Shown: piece after piece, positions 1 through 6,793 of the stretch
Position numbering within the stretch: position 1 is the first letter of the stretch
How the letters are laid out: every line of letters starts with the position of its first letter
Notes under the pieces: model-generated
The model's input: the letters and a program-made list of their open reading frames with translations, nothing else
What the model was told of the DNA's origin: nothing
The model's database searches: none
Translations under genes and position numbers: made by a program
Source: Roseovarius sp. UBA3070
Lineage (GTDB): Bacteria; Pseudomonadota; Alphaproteobacteria; Rhodobacterales; Rhodobacteraceae
NCBI GenBank assembly: GCA_002366775.1
Contig: DFBW01000165.1
Coordinates: forward strand, 1-9,909
DNA length: 9,909 bases
Reading direction: 5' to 3'

Positions 1-1
1 A

Positions 2-589
2 AGCAACGGCAAGCGGGTGACCATGGATGGCACACCGCTGGATGGACCCTCAGGGCCGGTTGTCTGGGGCGAGCCGGGCACCAATGGCCAGCACGCATTT
101 TACCAGCTGATCCACCGGGGAACCCAAGTGGTGCCTTGTGAATTCATGGTGGCTGCGACCGGGCATGAGCCTGATCTCAAACATCACCATCGCCTGCTTG
201 TCGCCAATTGTCTGGCCCAATCCGAGGCACTGATGCGTGGCCGCTCATTGGCCGTTGCCCGTGATTTGATGGCCCAAAAAGGGGTTGAAGGTGATGAGCA
301 GGACAAACAAGCCCGCCACCGCGTGTTCGTGGGCAATCGCCCCTCTACCACGTTGATTTATGATCAGTTAACGCCTTATCGGCTGGGGCAGATTATCGCA
401 CTTTATGAACATCGGGTTTTTGTCGAAGGGGCCATTCTGGGGATCAATTCCTTTGATCAATGGGGGGTGGAGCTGGGCAAGGTTCTGGCCGTTGAGCTGG
501 AGCCTGTGATCGCAGGCGAGGTCTCTTCGGATGGCAAGGATGGCTCGACTTCCCAATTGGTCGACTTCGTGCACAAGCACAACCTTTGA
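2..589 (+). CDS. pgi: Glucose-6-phosphate isomerase, C-terminal part (5' truncated by window edge)
   Basis: This enzyme interconverts glucose-6-phosphate and fructose-6-phosphate in the cytoplasm, in glycolysis and gluconeogenesis. The reading frame is open from base 2, giving 195 residues before TGA at 587-589; the N-terminal two thirds or more lie outside the window. The visible part begins with SNGKR, matching the MESNGK segment of the family, so the catalytic Glu lies just off the edge. It continues with [17 protein letters not shown], whose GQHAF histidine (codon 92-94) is the family's ring-opening/base-cycle His. Next come an ALMRG and a GNRPSTT block, then the C-terminal signature [12 protein letters not shown], whose final Lys (codon 479-481) is the conserved active-site lysine. 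No disruption is seen. It converges with the cupin gene at 696-1127. Family identity is essentially certain; the intactness of the missing part is unknown. Confidence 0.97.
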   Translation, partial: SNGKRVTMDGTPLDGPSGPVVWGEPGTNGQHAFYQLIHRGTQVVPCEFMVAATGHEPDLKHHHRLLVANCLAQSEALMRGRSLAVARDLMAQKGVEGDEQDKQARHRVFVGNRPSTTLIYDQLTPYRLGQIIALYEHRVFVEGAILGINSFDQWGVELGKVLAVELEPVIAGEVSSDGKDGSTSQLVDFVHKHNL

Positions 590-695
590 GCCGCCCTTAG
601 ATCCTGCGCAGAGAATGAGCATCTGAGTGTTTGCGTGACCAAGCAATGCACGCACCTTCGGGCGGATCAGGTTCAAAAGTTGCACCTGGGGGCGC
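590..695. other. Convergent intergenic gap with nested inverted repeats
   Basis: This 106-base gap lies between two converging stop codons (pgi and the cupin gene). Three inverted repeats are visible. CCGCCC (591-596) can pair with GGGCGG (660-665). Inside that, TGCGTG (632-637) pairs with CACGCA (649-654) around an 11-base loop. Outside it, CAGGT (668-672) pairs with ACCTG (684-688). CTGCGCAG (604-611) is a short palindrome. No long T-tract follows any stem, so a canonical rho-independent terminator is not evident; a bidirectional terminator or a small structured RNA is possible. On the minus strand, 620-661 also encodes a recombinase-like peptide, listed separately. Confidence 0.4.
620..661 (-). 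pseudogene. Possible remnant of a tyrosine recombinase C-terminus
   Basis: Read on the minus strand, this 42-base stretch encodes PKVRALLGHANTQM. The LLGHANTQM part closely resembles the conserved box of phage-integrase/XerC-like tyrosine recombinases that holds the second catalytic His (LLGH-A-x-x-T/Q-M, normally followed by the Tyr nucleophile). No tyrosine follows in frame: the next residues are LILCAGSKGG, running antisense into the end of pgi. No HxLR box is present in any minus-strand frame upstream. It is therefore at best a broken fragment. The alternative is chance resemblance in a short open stretch, which I cannot exclude by eye. Confidence 0.25.
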
Positions 696-1127
696 TTAAC
701 CCTTTGATTGTATGGGGATATCAAACCCATCTGCGGCCAGTGTAAAGCCGTCAAACTCAAACCCCGGTGACACGGTGCACCCCACCAATGTCCACTCACC
801 CGTGCAATCCGCCTTTTGCCAATGGCCCATCGGCACGATCACCTGAGGCCGCGCACCATTGGCCAAATCATTGCCCAACAGATGTTCCTGAGCAGGCCCA
901 TCATCCGTGTCTGAAAGTGACAAAATCAACGGTGCCCCTGCATAGAAATGCCAGATCTCGGCAGCGTCCACCTTGTGCCAATGGTTGGTCTCATGGCCCT
1001 GCAACAGGAAATAAATGCATGTGCCAGTGGGGCGCCCGGGCCCATCGGCCCGCCATGTTTGTGCATAATGGCCGCCCTCGGGATGTGGGGCCATGTTCAA
1101 CTGTTTGATGATCTCTTGTGCTGTCAT
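696..1127 (-). CDS. DUF985 / cupin_5 family protein
   Basis: This complete 143-residue protein matches the cupin_5 (DUF985) family, a small beta-barrel fold of unknown or poorly fixed function; some relatives have been linked to sugar or nucleotide-sugar chemistry, but nothing here shows a substrate. The family pattern is clear: an N-terminal helix, then HPEGGHYAQTWR (15-26), the barrel strand CIYFLLQGHETNHWHKVDAAE (37-57) with the H49/H51 and E57 positions, IWHFYAGAPL (58-67), VIVPMGHWQKA (97-106), and a closing GCTVSPGFEFDGFTLA block (116-131). The length is normal for the family. It converges with pgi and starts 52 bases from the divergently transcribed oxidoreductase. No strong Shine-Dalgarno is seen before the ATG, but the N-terminus fits relatives, so the start is probably right. 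Confidence 0.9.
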   Translation of the reverse strand: MTAQEIIKQLNMAPHPEGGHYAQTWRADGPGRPTGTCIYFLLQGHETNHWHKVDAAEIWHFYAGAPLILSLSDTDDGPAQEHLLGNDLANGARPQVIVPMGHWQKADCTGEWTLVGCTVSPGFEFDGFTLAADGFDIPIQSKG

Positions 1128-1179
1128 GAGGCAAGGCTACACTGGGTATATGGGCAGGGGAATGGTGTCAGGAGAATAC
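1128..1179. promoter_or_regulatory. Short divergent intergenic region (cupin / oxidoreductase)
   Basis: Only 52 bases separate the start of the minus-strand cupin gene from the chosen start of the plus-strand oxidoreductase. Both promoters must sit here or reach into the coding ends. A TATAT stretch at about 1147-1151 is the only AT-rich core; I cannot assign a confident -35/-10 pair to either strand. Confidence 0.35.
1170..1174 (+). promoter_or_regulatory. Ribosome binding site that fixes the oxidoreductase start
   Basis: AGGAG lies 5 bases before ATG 1180. This favours ATG 1180 over upstream in-frame starts such as ATG 1093, which would overlap the divergent cupin gene and add 29 residues ahead of the nucleotide-binding beta strand. 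Confidence 0.75.
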
Positions 1180-2271
1180 ATGCGACAAAAAGTGATTGTC
1201 GTCGGGGCTGGCTTGATCGGCGCCTCAATCGGGCTGCAACTGCAACGCCAAGGCGCTGATGTCACGTTTGTGGAGGCAGGTTTGCCTGCATCTGCGGCCT
1301 CGGGGCGGTCTTTTGGCTGGATCAACGCGGGGTTTTATCTGGACCAGACCCATCATCATTTGCGAGCCGAAGCCATGGCCGCATGGCACCGGTTGCACAG
1401 GATGTTGCCAAAGCTGGCCCTAGAGTGGTGTGGCTGCCTGAGCTGGGATATTTCCGGCGATGAATTGGAGGCACGACAGGGCGAACTTTCGCAGATGGGC
1501 TATCCGGTGGAACGCTGGGATAGGGCCCGTATTGCAGATGCCGCCCCGATGCTGGCAAGCGATGTGCAAGACGCGCTATGGCTTCCCGGCGAAGGCGTGG
1601 CTGAGGCGGGAGTTGTCACGCGCCAATTGTTGCGCGCAGCCCAAACTGAAGGTGCGCAGTTGATGACAGGCACGCGCGTGGTCGGCCTGTCCGAAACAGG
1701 TGGCAGGGTAAGCGGTGTCACAACCCAAAGTGGCCCCTTGCAGGCGGATAACGTTATTCTTGCCGCCGGAACGGGCGCGCGTGCTTTGCTTGCGCCCCTT
1801 GATGTGGCGCTGCCAATGCTGACGCGTCCGGGGGCTATCATGCAATCGCGCCCGGTGGCACGGGTCTTGGACAGGGTCATGGTTTCCCCTGATCTGGAGT
1901 TTCGCCAGGATGGAGAGGGGCGCATTTTGGCCCCCACTGCTGGGGCACATCAAAGCGATGACAGTGATATGCTGGATGCCGCACCCGATGAATTGGCACA
2001 TGACACAATGATGCGGTTGCAACGCTGGTTGCCTGATGTCGAGATTTCCTGGGAAAGGATCACCCTTGCGATGCGCCCTGTACCCGGTGATGGCCGCCCG
2101 GTGGTGGGGCCATGCGGGCCAGCCGGGCTGAGCGTTGCGGTGATGCACAGCGGCGTCACCTTAGGTGCATTGATGGGCGAGTTAGTGGCCCAGGAGGTTT
2201 TGAGCGGCGAGGCTTCGGATTGGCTGACACCCTACAGACCACAGCGGTTTGCCGCGGCGGGTGCAAATTAG
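1180..2271 (+). CDS. FAD-dependent oxidoreductase, DAO family (D-amino-acid dehydrogenase-like)
   Basis: This is a 363-residue flavoprotein of the D-amino-acid oxidase (DAO) superfamily, which oxidises amine substrates such as D-amino acids, glycine or sarcosine. The substrate cannot be read from the sequence. The N-terminal dinucleotide-binding fold is plain: VIVVGAGLIGASIG (5-18) with GxGxxG, and E32 at the end of the second strand to hold the FAD ribose. SGRSFGWINAG (41-51) is the flavin-adjacent loop typical of DadA-like enzymes. ILAAGTGA (193-200) is the second FAD-contact strand, and RPVPGDGRPVVGP (299-311) with MHSGVTLG (322-329) forms the C-terminal flavin site. The length is a little below the roughly 410-430 of typical DadA. 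It is divergent from the cupin gene and converges on eno across a 67-base gap. It is confidently an FAD/DAO enzyme; DadA itself is only one option. Confidence 0.9.
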   Translation: MRQKVIVVGAGLIGASIGLQLQRQGADVTFVEAGLPASAASGRSFGWINAGFYLDQTHHHLRAEAMAAWHRLHRMLPKLALEWCGCLSWDISGDELEARQGELSQMGYPVERWDRARIADAAPMLASDVQDALWLPGEGVAEAGVVTRQLLRAAQTEGAQLMTGTRVVGLSETGGRVSGVTTQSGPLQADNVILAAGTGARALLAPLDVALPMLTRPGAIMQSRPVARVLDRVMVSPDLEFRQDGEGRILAPTAGAHQSDDSDMLDAAPDELAHDTMMRLQRWLPDVEISWERITLAMRPVPGDGRPVVGPCGPAGLSVAVMHSGVTLGALMGELVAQEVLSGEASDWLTPYRPQRFAAAGAN

Positions 2272-2273
2272 AC

Positions 2274-2305
2274 GTGGACTCCACCAAAAGTGGATCACAT
2301 TTTTG
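2274..2305. terminator. Weak candidate terminator between oxidoreductase and eno
   Basis: In the 67-base convergent gap, TCCAC (2280-2284) pairs with GTGGA (2290-2294) around CAAAA, and a TCACATTTTT stretch follows on the plus strand. A second GTGGA (2274-2278) can compete for the same TCCAC arm. The stem is only 5 bp, so termination activity is uncertain. Confidence 0.35.
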
Positions 2306-2338
2306 AATTTTCAGCGCAACGCAATGAGCACCCGATGA

Positions 2339-3649
<1,311 letters not shown>

Positions 3650-3691
3650 TCATACCAAGTTTCGCGGCAACTGCAACGTCAGGGACAGTAT

Positions 3692-4561
3692 TCAGGCGCG
3701 TTTGACCAATTGGCGTTCACGCAAGAAGGTATAAAGCCCGGTGCCAATGATCAGCGCGGCCCCGATCAGGGTTAACATATCGGGTTGTTCGTCAAAGATG
3801 ATCACTCCGACGATGATCGAGAAGATCAACCGCGAATAGCGGAACGGCGTGATGGCCGAGGCTTCTCCTATGCGCATCGCTCGGACGATGCCATAATACC
3901 CGATGGCCCCAAAAATGACGCCGCCCAGCATCATTTTCCACTCAACCGGGTTCAATGTTTCCAAGCTTTGATTCGTGATCAGCAACAACAGCGGGCCCGC
4001 GATGAGCATGACCGCAAACCCCTGAAATGAAACGATTGTGGAATCAACACTTGGATCAATATGCCGGGTAATCAGATCACGCGCGGCCACTGCAATGACC
4101 GACCCCACAACCAGCAACGCCGCAGGGTCAAAGCCCTCTAAACCGGGGCGAATGATAAGCAAAACGCCGAGAAACCCGACGATAATCGCGCTCCAACGGC
4201 GCCAACCCACGTCTTCTCCCAAGAACAGCGCGGCTCCCATGGTGATCGCCAGCGGTGTGGCTTGAAACACGGCTGCGACCACAGAAATATCAACCAATGA
4301 CAGCGATGTGGCAAAGCACATGGCGGCCAGTGCCTCGGCGCCACTGCGAAACAAAAAGGGCGCACGCCAGGCTGCGGGGGTAAACAGGCGCTTGCGCTTT
4401 ATCCATGCCGCGATTGCAAAGATGCTAGCACTGCCAATGCCAAGGAAGATCAGGATTTGCCCGACAGGAATCGTGCCTGACAATTGCTTGATAAACGCAT
4501 CCTCAAGCGTGAATGCGGCCATGGCCATGATGATGAGCACAATGCCGTTGAGATTGTTCAT
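3692..4561 (-). CDS. EamA-domain (DMT superfamily) transporter
   Basis: This is a 289-residue inner-membrane protein of the drug/metabolite transporter superfamily with the usual two tandem EamA repeats (about 6-138 and 148-280) and about ten hydrophobic segments. The end of repeat one carries the family pattern ALFLGEDVGW...GFLGVLLIIRPG (111-140). Repeat two ends with ASAITPFRYSRLIFSIIVG (234-252) and FDEQP..LTLIGAALIIGTGLY, including the conserved Glu in the EQP turn. Such proteins export amino acids, metabolites or drugs, but the substrate cannot be inferred. It starts 33 bases after the fur stop on the same strand, so the two may be co-transcribed. No good Shine-Dalgarno precedes the ATG, consistent with coupling or leaky reinitiation, or with an imperfect start call. 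The C-terminus RERQLVKRA is a short basic cytoplasmic tail. Confidence 0.92.
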   Translation of the reverse strand: MNNLNGIVLIIMAMAAFTLEDAFIKQLSGTIPVGQILIFLGIGSASIFAIAAWIKRKRLFTPAAWRAPFLFRSGAEALAAMCFATSLSLVDISVVAAVFQATPLAITMGAALFLGEDVGWRRWSAIIVGFLGVLLIIRPGLEGFDPAALLVVGSVIAVAARDLITRHIDPSVDSTIVSFQGFAVMLIAGPLLLLITNQSLETLNPVEWKMMLGGVIFGAIGYYGIVRAMRIGEASAITPFRYSRLIFSIIVGVIIFDEQPDMLTLIGAALIIGTGLYTFLRERQLVKRA

Positions 4562-4594
4562 GACGGGCGCGGTCCAGTTAATGGTATCGCGTCA

Positions 4595-5011
4595 TTACTC
4601 ACTCTTTTTTGGCACGGCGTAAAGCTCCAGCCGGTGGCCAATCAACCGATATCCCAGTTTCTCGGCAATCTTGTCTTGCAGGGCTTCGATCTCAGGGTCG
4701 ACAAATTCAATGACTTCACCGGAATTCATGTCAATCAGGTGATCGTGATGATCGCGTTCCGCATCTTCATAGCGCGCGCGCCCGTCGCCAAATTCCAGTT
4801 TGTCGAGGATCCCGGCCTCCTCAAACAGTTTTACCGTGCGGTACACGGTGGCGATTGAAATGTTCGCGTCGCGCGATGAGGCGCGGGTATAAAGCAGCTC
4901 CACATCCGGGTGGTCGTCGGATTCCTCCAACACACGCGCAATGGTGCGCCGCTGGCCGGTCATCCGCAGGCCCTTGGCCTCGCACCTGTCAATGATCGTC
5001 TCTGGCATCAT
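4595..5011 (-). CDS. fur: Fur-family metal-responsive regulator (alphaproteobacterial Fur/Mur type)
   Basis: This 138-residue DNA-binding repressor has the Fur fold. The winged helix spans about 1-85, with GLRMTGQRRTI (14-24) and the recognition-helix signature ISIATVYRTVKLFEEAGI (51-68). The dimerisation/metal domain holds HHDHLID (88-94), SGEVIEF (97-103) and H126. Candidate regulatory metal ligands are H34, H89, H91, E102, E109 and H126. The CxxC of E. coli Fur (CLDC) is replaced by DMNS, and no C-terminal cysteines are present, so the structural zinc site is absent. Alphaproteobacterial orthologues of this type often act as the manganese regulator Mur; which metal is used here cannot be told. 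Two consecutive ATGs exist. A GAGG lies 4 bases before the first and 7 before the second (5008), so the second may be used. It is divergent from the helicase and upstream of EamA. Confidence 0.93.
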   Translation of the reverse strand: MMPETIIDRCEAKGLRMTGQRRTIARVLEESDDHPDVELLYTRASSRDANISIATVYRTVKLFEEAGILDKLEFGDGRARYEDAERDHHDHLIDMNSGEVIEFVDPEIEALQDKIAEKLGYRLIGHRLELYAVPKKSE

Positions 5012-5235
5012 CGCGCCTCATAGTTTGCTTTGCAGGTCTCGATACTCATATCGGTCACAGGTTTCCACCCATTTTGATGCAAACGGTTGACTTTGCAGGT
5101 GCAGCACGCCATGTGACAGCCAGCCGATGTTTCCTGCCGCGTGAGCAGAGCAGCCGCCAAAAGAGCGGCCAATGATAAGAACGAGACATCGAGGATTGAT
5201 CCCAAAATCACGCGTGGGGCCAAACGCCAGATCAA
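5008..5235 (-). CDS. Doubtful short ORF overlapping the fur start
   Basis: This 75-codon minus-strand frame opens with TTG without a good Shine-Dalgarno, so its true start is unclear; a stop lies in frame 24 bases upstream. It encodes a hydrophobic segment (ILDVSFLSLAALLAAALL, about 14-31) that could be a signal anchor or membrane span, followed by a cysteine-rich part: CHMACCTCK, then a later TCKAN echoing TCKVN. Its TGA overlaps the fur ATG (ATGA), the usual layout for translational coupling. I do not recognise the family. It may be a real small membrane or secreted peptide, or just an open frame in a promoter region. Confidence 0.2.
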   Translation of the reverse strand: MIWRLAPRVILGSILDVSFLSLAALLAAALLTRQETSAGCHMACCTCKVNRLHQNGWKPVTDMSIETCKANYEAR

Positions 5236-5344
5236 CGGGGGGCATGTTGCTCCCGGTCAGGATGTTGGCGAAACCACGAAGGGGCTTGCCATACGGCGGG
5301 CCTGCAATGGCATGAGGCATTTGGCCTGCGTGCCGTATAAGGAT
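5012..5344. other. 333-base divergent gap (fur / helicase) with palindrome and possible short ORF
   Basis: No recognised gene lies here. Visible items are a TGCAAA-N8-TTTGCA inverted repeat (5078-5097), the 10-mer CTTTGCAGGT repeated at 5028-5037 and 5091-5100, and a minus-strand open frame (5008-5235) ending on the fur start. On the plus strand the helicase frame is open back to 5141 (GTG), but the extra residues look unlike a DEAD-box N-terminus. I could not recognise a cobalamin, TPP, SAM or other riboswitch. Promoters for fur and for the helicase are expected here, but no clear -35/-10 pair stands out. Confidence 0.5.
5078..5097. promoter_or_regulatory. Candidate operator: TGCAAA-N8-TTTGCA palindrome upstream of fur
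   Basis: Two perfect 6-base arms are separated by 8 bases, about 67 bases before the fur start. A third TTTGCA half lies at 5029-5034. Position and symmetry suit a dimeric regulator, possibly Fur itself acting on its own promoter, but this is inference from layout only. Confidence 0.35.
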
Positions 5345-6661
5345 ATGAAATTGAACCTGTTTGAAGAAATGGGCCTGCCCGGCCTGCTGGTGAAAAAGCT
5401 CAGCGCTATGGGCATCGAAGAACCAACCCCAATTCAAAGCCACGCGATCCCGCATGCGCTGAATGGGCATGATATTATGGGGCTGGCGCAAACCGGAACC
5501 GGCAAAACGGCCGCCTTTGGCCTGCCTTTGATTGCAGGGCTGATGCAGCAACGCGGCAAACCGGCGCCAAAAACTGTGCGCAGCCTGATCCTTGCCCCCA
5601 CAAGAGAGCTGGCGGGCCAAATCAAGGATGCGCTGATCCCGCTGGTTGCCGGATCGCCCATCAAAGTGGGTGTTGTTGTGGGTGGTGCGGGCATCAACCC
5701 GCAAATCAACCGCCTGTCCAAAGGTCTTGATGTGCTGGTGGCAACACCGGGGCGTCTTCTTGATCTGTTGGACCGTCGTGCGCTGACTTTGGATGAAACC
5801 AGCTTTCTGGTTTTGGACGAGGCGGATCAAATGCTCGATCTGGGCTTTATCCATGCGCTGCGCAAAATCTCGGGGCTTTTGCCGGCGCAGCGTCAGACCA
5901 TGTTGTTTTCGGCCACCATGCCAAAACAAATGGAAGAGATCGCCTCAAGCTATCTGAAAAACCCAAAACGCGTGCAGGTCAGCCCTCCGGGCAAGGCCGC
6001 CGATAAGGTGACGCAGGTTGTGCATTTCATTGCCAAGTCGGAAAAGCCAAACCTGCTGATTGAACTGCTGGACAAGCACCGTGAGGAATTGGCGCTGGTC
6101 TTTGGGCGCACAAAACACGGGTCAGACAAATTGGCGCGCAAGCTGGAGCAGGCGGGTTATTCTGTGGCCGCCATCCATGGCAACAAAAGCCAGGGCCAGC
6201 GCGAGCGTGCGTTGCGCGCCTTCCGTGAAGGTCAGGTCAAAGTGCTGGTGGCCACGGATGTGGCGGCGCGTGGTTTGGACATTCCGGATGTGAAACACGT
6301 CTACAACTTCGATCTGCCCAATGTGCCGGAAAACTATGTGCACCGCATTGGACGCACCGCCCGGGCCGGCAAGGACGGCCAGGCGATTGCCTTTTGTTCG
6401 CCTGATGAAATGGGCGAGTTGAAGGATATTCAAAAGGTGATGAAAATCTCCATCCCCGTGGCCTCGGGCCGCCCGTGGGAAGTTCTGCCCGATCCCAATG
6501 CCAAGCCTCAGGGGCGCAAAGGGGGTGGCCCACGTCGTGGGGGCGGTGGAGGCCAGGGCCGCCCTGGTGGCAAGCCAGGGGGTGGTGCTCCGGGTCAATC
6601 GCGACGTCGGCGTCGCGGTGGCGGTGGCGGCGGCGGTGGAAACCGCTCGCAGGCCGCATAA
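5345..6661 (+). CDS. DEAD-box ATP-dependent RNA helicase with Gly/Arg-rich tail
   Basis: This is a 438-residue RNA helicase of the RhlE-like DEAD-box group, which unwinds RNA duplexes for ribosome assembly or RNA decay. All motifs are intact: Q motif EEPTPIQ (25-31), motif I AQTGTGKT (48-55), Ia PTRELA (85-90), Ib TPGR (134-137), II DEAD (158-161), III SAT (189-191), V ATDVAARGLDI (303-313) and VI HRIGRTARAG (333-342). Residues about 387-438 form a disordered tail rich in Gly, Arg and Pro with RRGG and R5G8 runs, as in many cold-associated helicases, probably for RNA binding. I chose ATG 5345 because MKLNLFEEMGLP fits the family N-terminus; upstream in-frame starts (ATG 5312, GTG 5141) would add unfamiliar sequence. 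The AAGGA before ATG 5345 is only 1 base away, so the start is not fully settled. A strong terminator follows. The gene could be called rhlE, but paralogues are common. Confidence 0.96.
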   Translation: MKLNLFEEMGLPGLLVKKLSAMGIEEPTPIQSHAIPHALNGHDIMGLAQTGTGKTAAFGLPLIAGLMQQRGKPAPKTVRSLILAPTRELAGQIKDALIPLVAGSPIKVGVVVGGAGINPQINRLSKGLDVLVATPGRLLDLLDRRALTLDETSFLVLDEADQMLDLGFIHALRKISGLLPAQRQTMLFSATMPKQMEEIASSYLKNPKRVQVSPPGKAADKVTQVVHFIAKSEKPNLLIELLDKHREELALVFGRTKHGSDKLARKLEQAGYSVAAIHGNKSQGQRERALRAFREGQVKVLVATDVAARGLDIPDVKHVYNFDLPNVPENYVHRIGRTARAGKDGQAIAFCSPDEMGELKDIQKVMKISIPVASGRPWEVLPDPNAKPQGRKGGGPRRGGGGGQGRPGGKPGGGAPGQSRRRRRGGGGGGGGNRSQAA

Positions 6662-6670
6662 GACATGATC

Positions 6671-6706
6671 AAACCCCCGCCCTGAAAATGGGTGGGGGTT
6701 TTTCTT
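6671..6706 (+). terminator. Rho-independent terminator of the helicase gene
   Basis: AAACCCCC (6671-6678) pairs with GGGGGTTT (6694-6701). The stem continues inward as GCCC (6679-6682) with GGGT (6690-6693) including one G-T pair, around a 7-base TGAAAAT loop, and is followed by further T residues. The 12-bp stem starts 9 bases after the stop codon and is the clearest terminator in the window. Confidence 0.9.
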
Positions 6707-6740
6707 TGGGAATGCCGATGAATTGCCCGGATAGCGGCCC

Positions 6741-6786
6741 TGCAAGGTGCTCGCAGCGCGTTGCACATTGTGCTGATCTTAATCAG
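6741..6786. terminator. Weak stem-loops downstream of the antiporter
   Basis: Between the helicase terminator and the antiporter stop, TGCAA (6741-6745) pairs with TTGCA (6761-6765), with an inner GTGC/GCGC stem after one mismatch. CTGAT (6773-6777) also pairs with ATCAG (6782-6786). No T-tract follows on the minus strand, so these could aid rho-dependent ending or simply be chance. Confidence 0.25.
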
Positions 6787-6793
6787 GCAGGGG

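Noticed and set aside
600..700. Minus-strand resemblance to glycine riboswitch pieces (CCGAAGG-GC then GCAAACxCTCAG) and to the TPP core string TTTGAACCTGATC
   Set aside because: The partner elements are missing (no GGAGAG or CTGAGA arm, no GGATAATGCC), and the site lies downstream of the cupin gene pointing antisense into pgi, where a riboswitch would control nothing.
368..799. 143-codon minus-strand open frame across the pgi 3' end and the gap
   Set aside because: It is antisense to conserved pgi sequence and overlaps the cupin gene; only the short recombinase-like piece inside it looks like protein.
1093..1179. Upstream in-frame ATG 1093 for the FAD oxidoreductase
   Set aside because: It would overlap the divergent cupin gene, and the AGGAG just before ATG 1180 plus the immediate VIVVGAG fold point to the later start.
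5020..5160. Possible cobalamin riboswitch (minus-strand GAGACCTGC string)
   Set aside because: No GCCACTG, GGGAAGG or CCCGC core elements are present nearby.
5141..5344. 68-residue N-terminal extension of the helicase from GTG 5141
   Set aside because: The residues do not resemble any DEAD-box N-terminus, and the family start pattern fits ATG 5345.
5018..5929. 303-codon minus-strand open frame antisense to the helicase
   Set aside because: Most of it is the complementary strand of conserved helicase motifs, with no recognisable protein pattern.
6122..6766. 214-codon minus-strand open frame at the helicase 3' end
   Set aside because: Antisense to the Gly/Arg-rich tail and helicase motifs; its composition reflects GC-rich repeats, not a protein.
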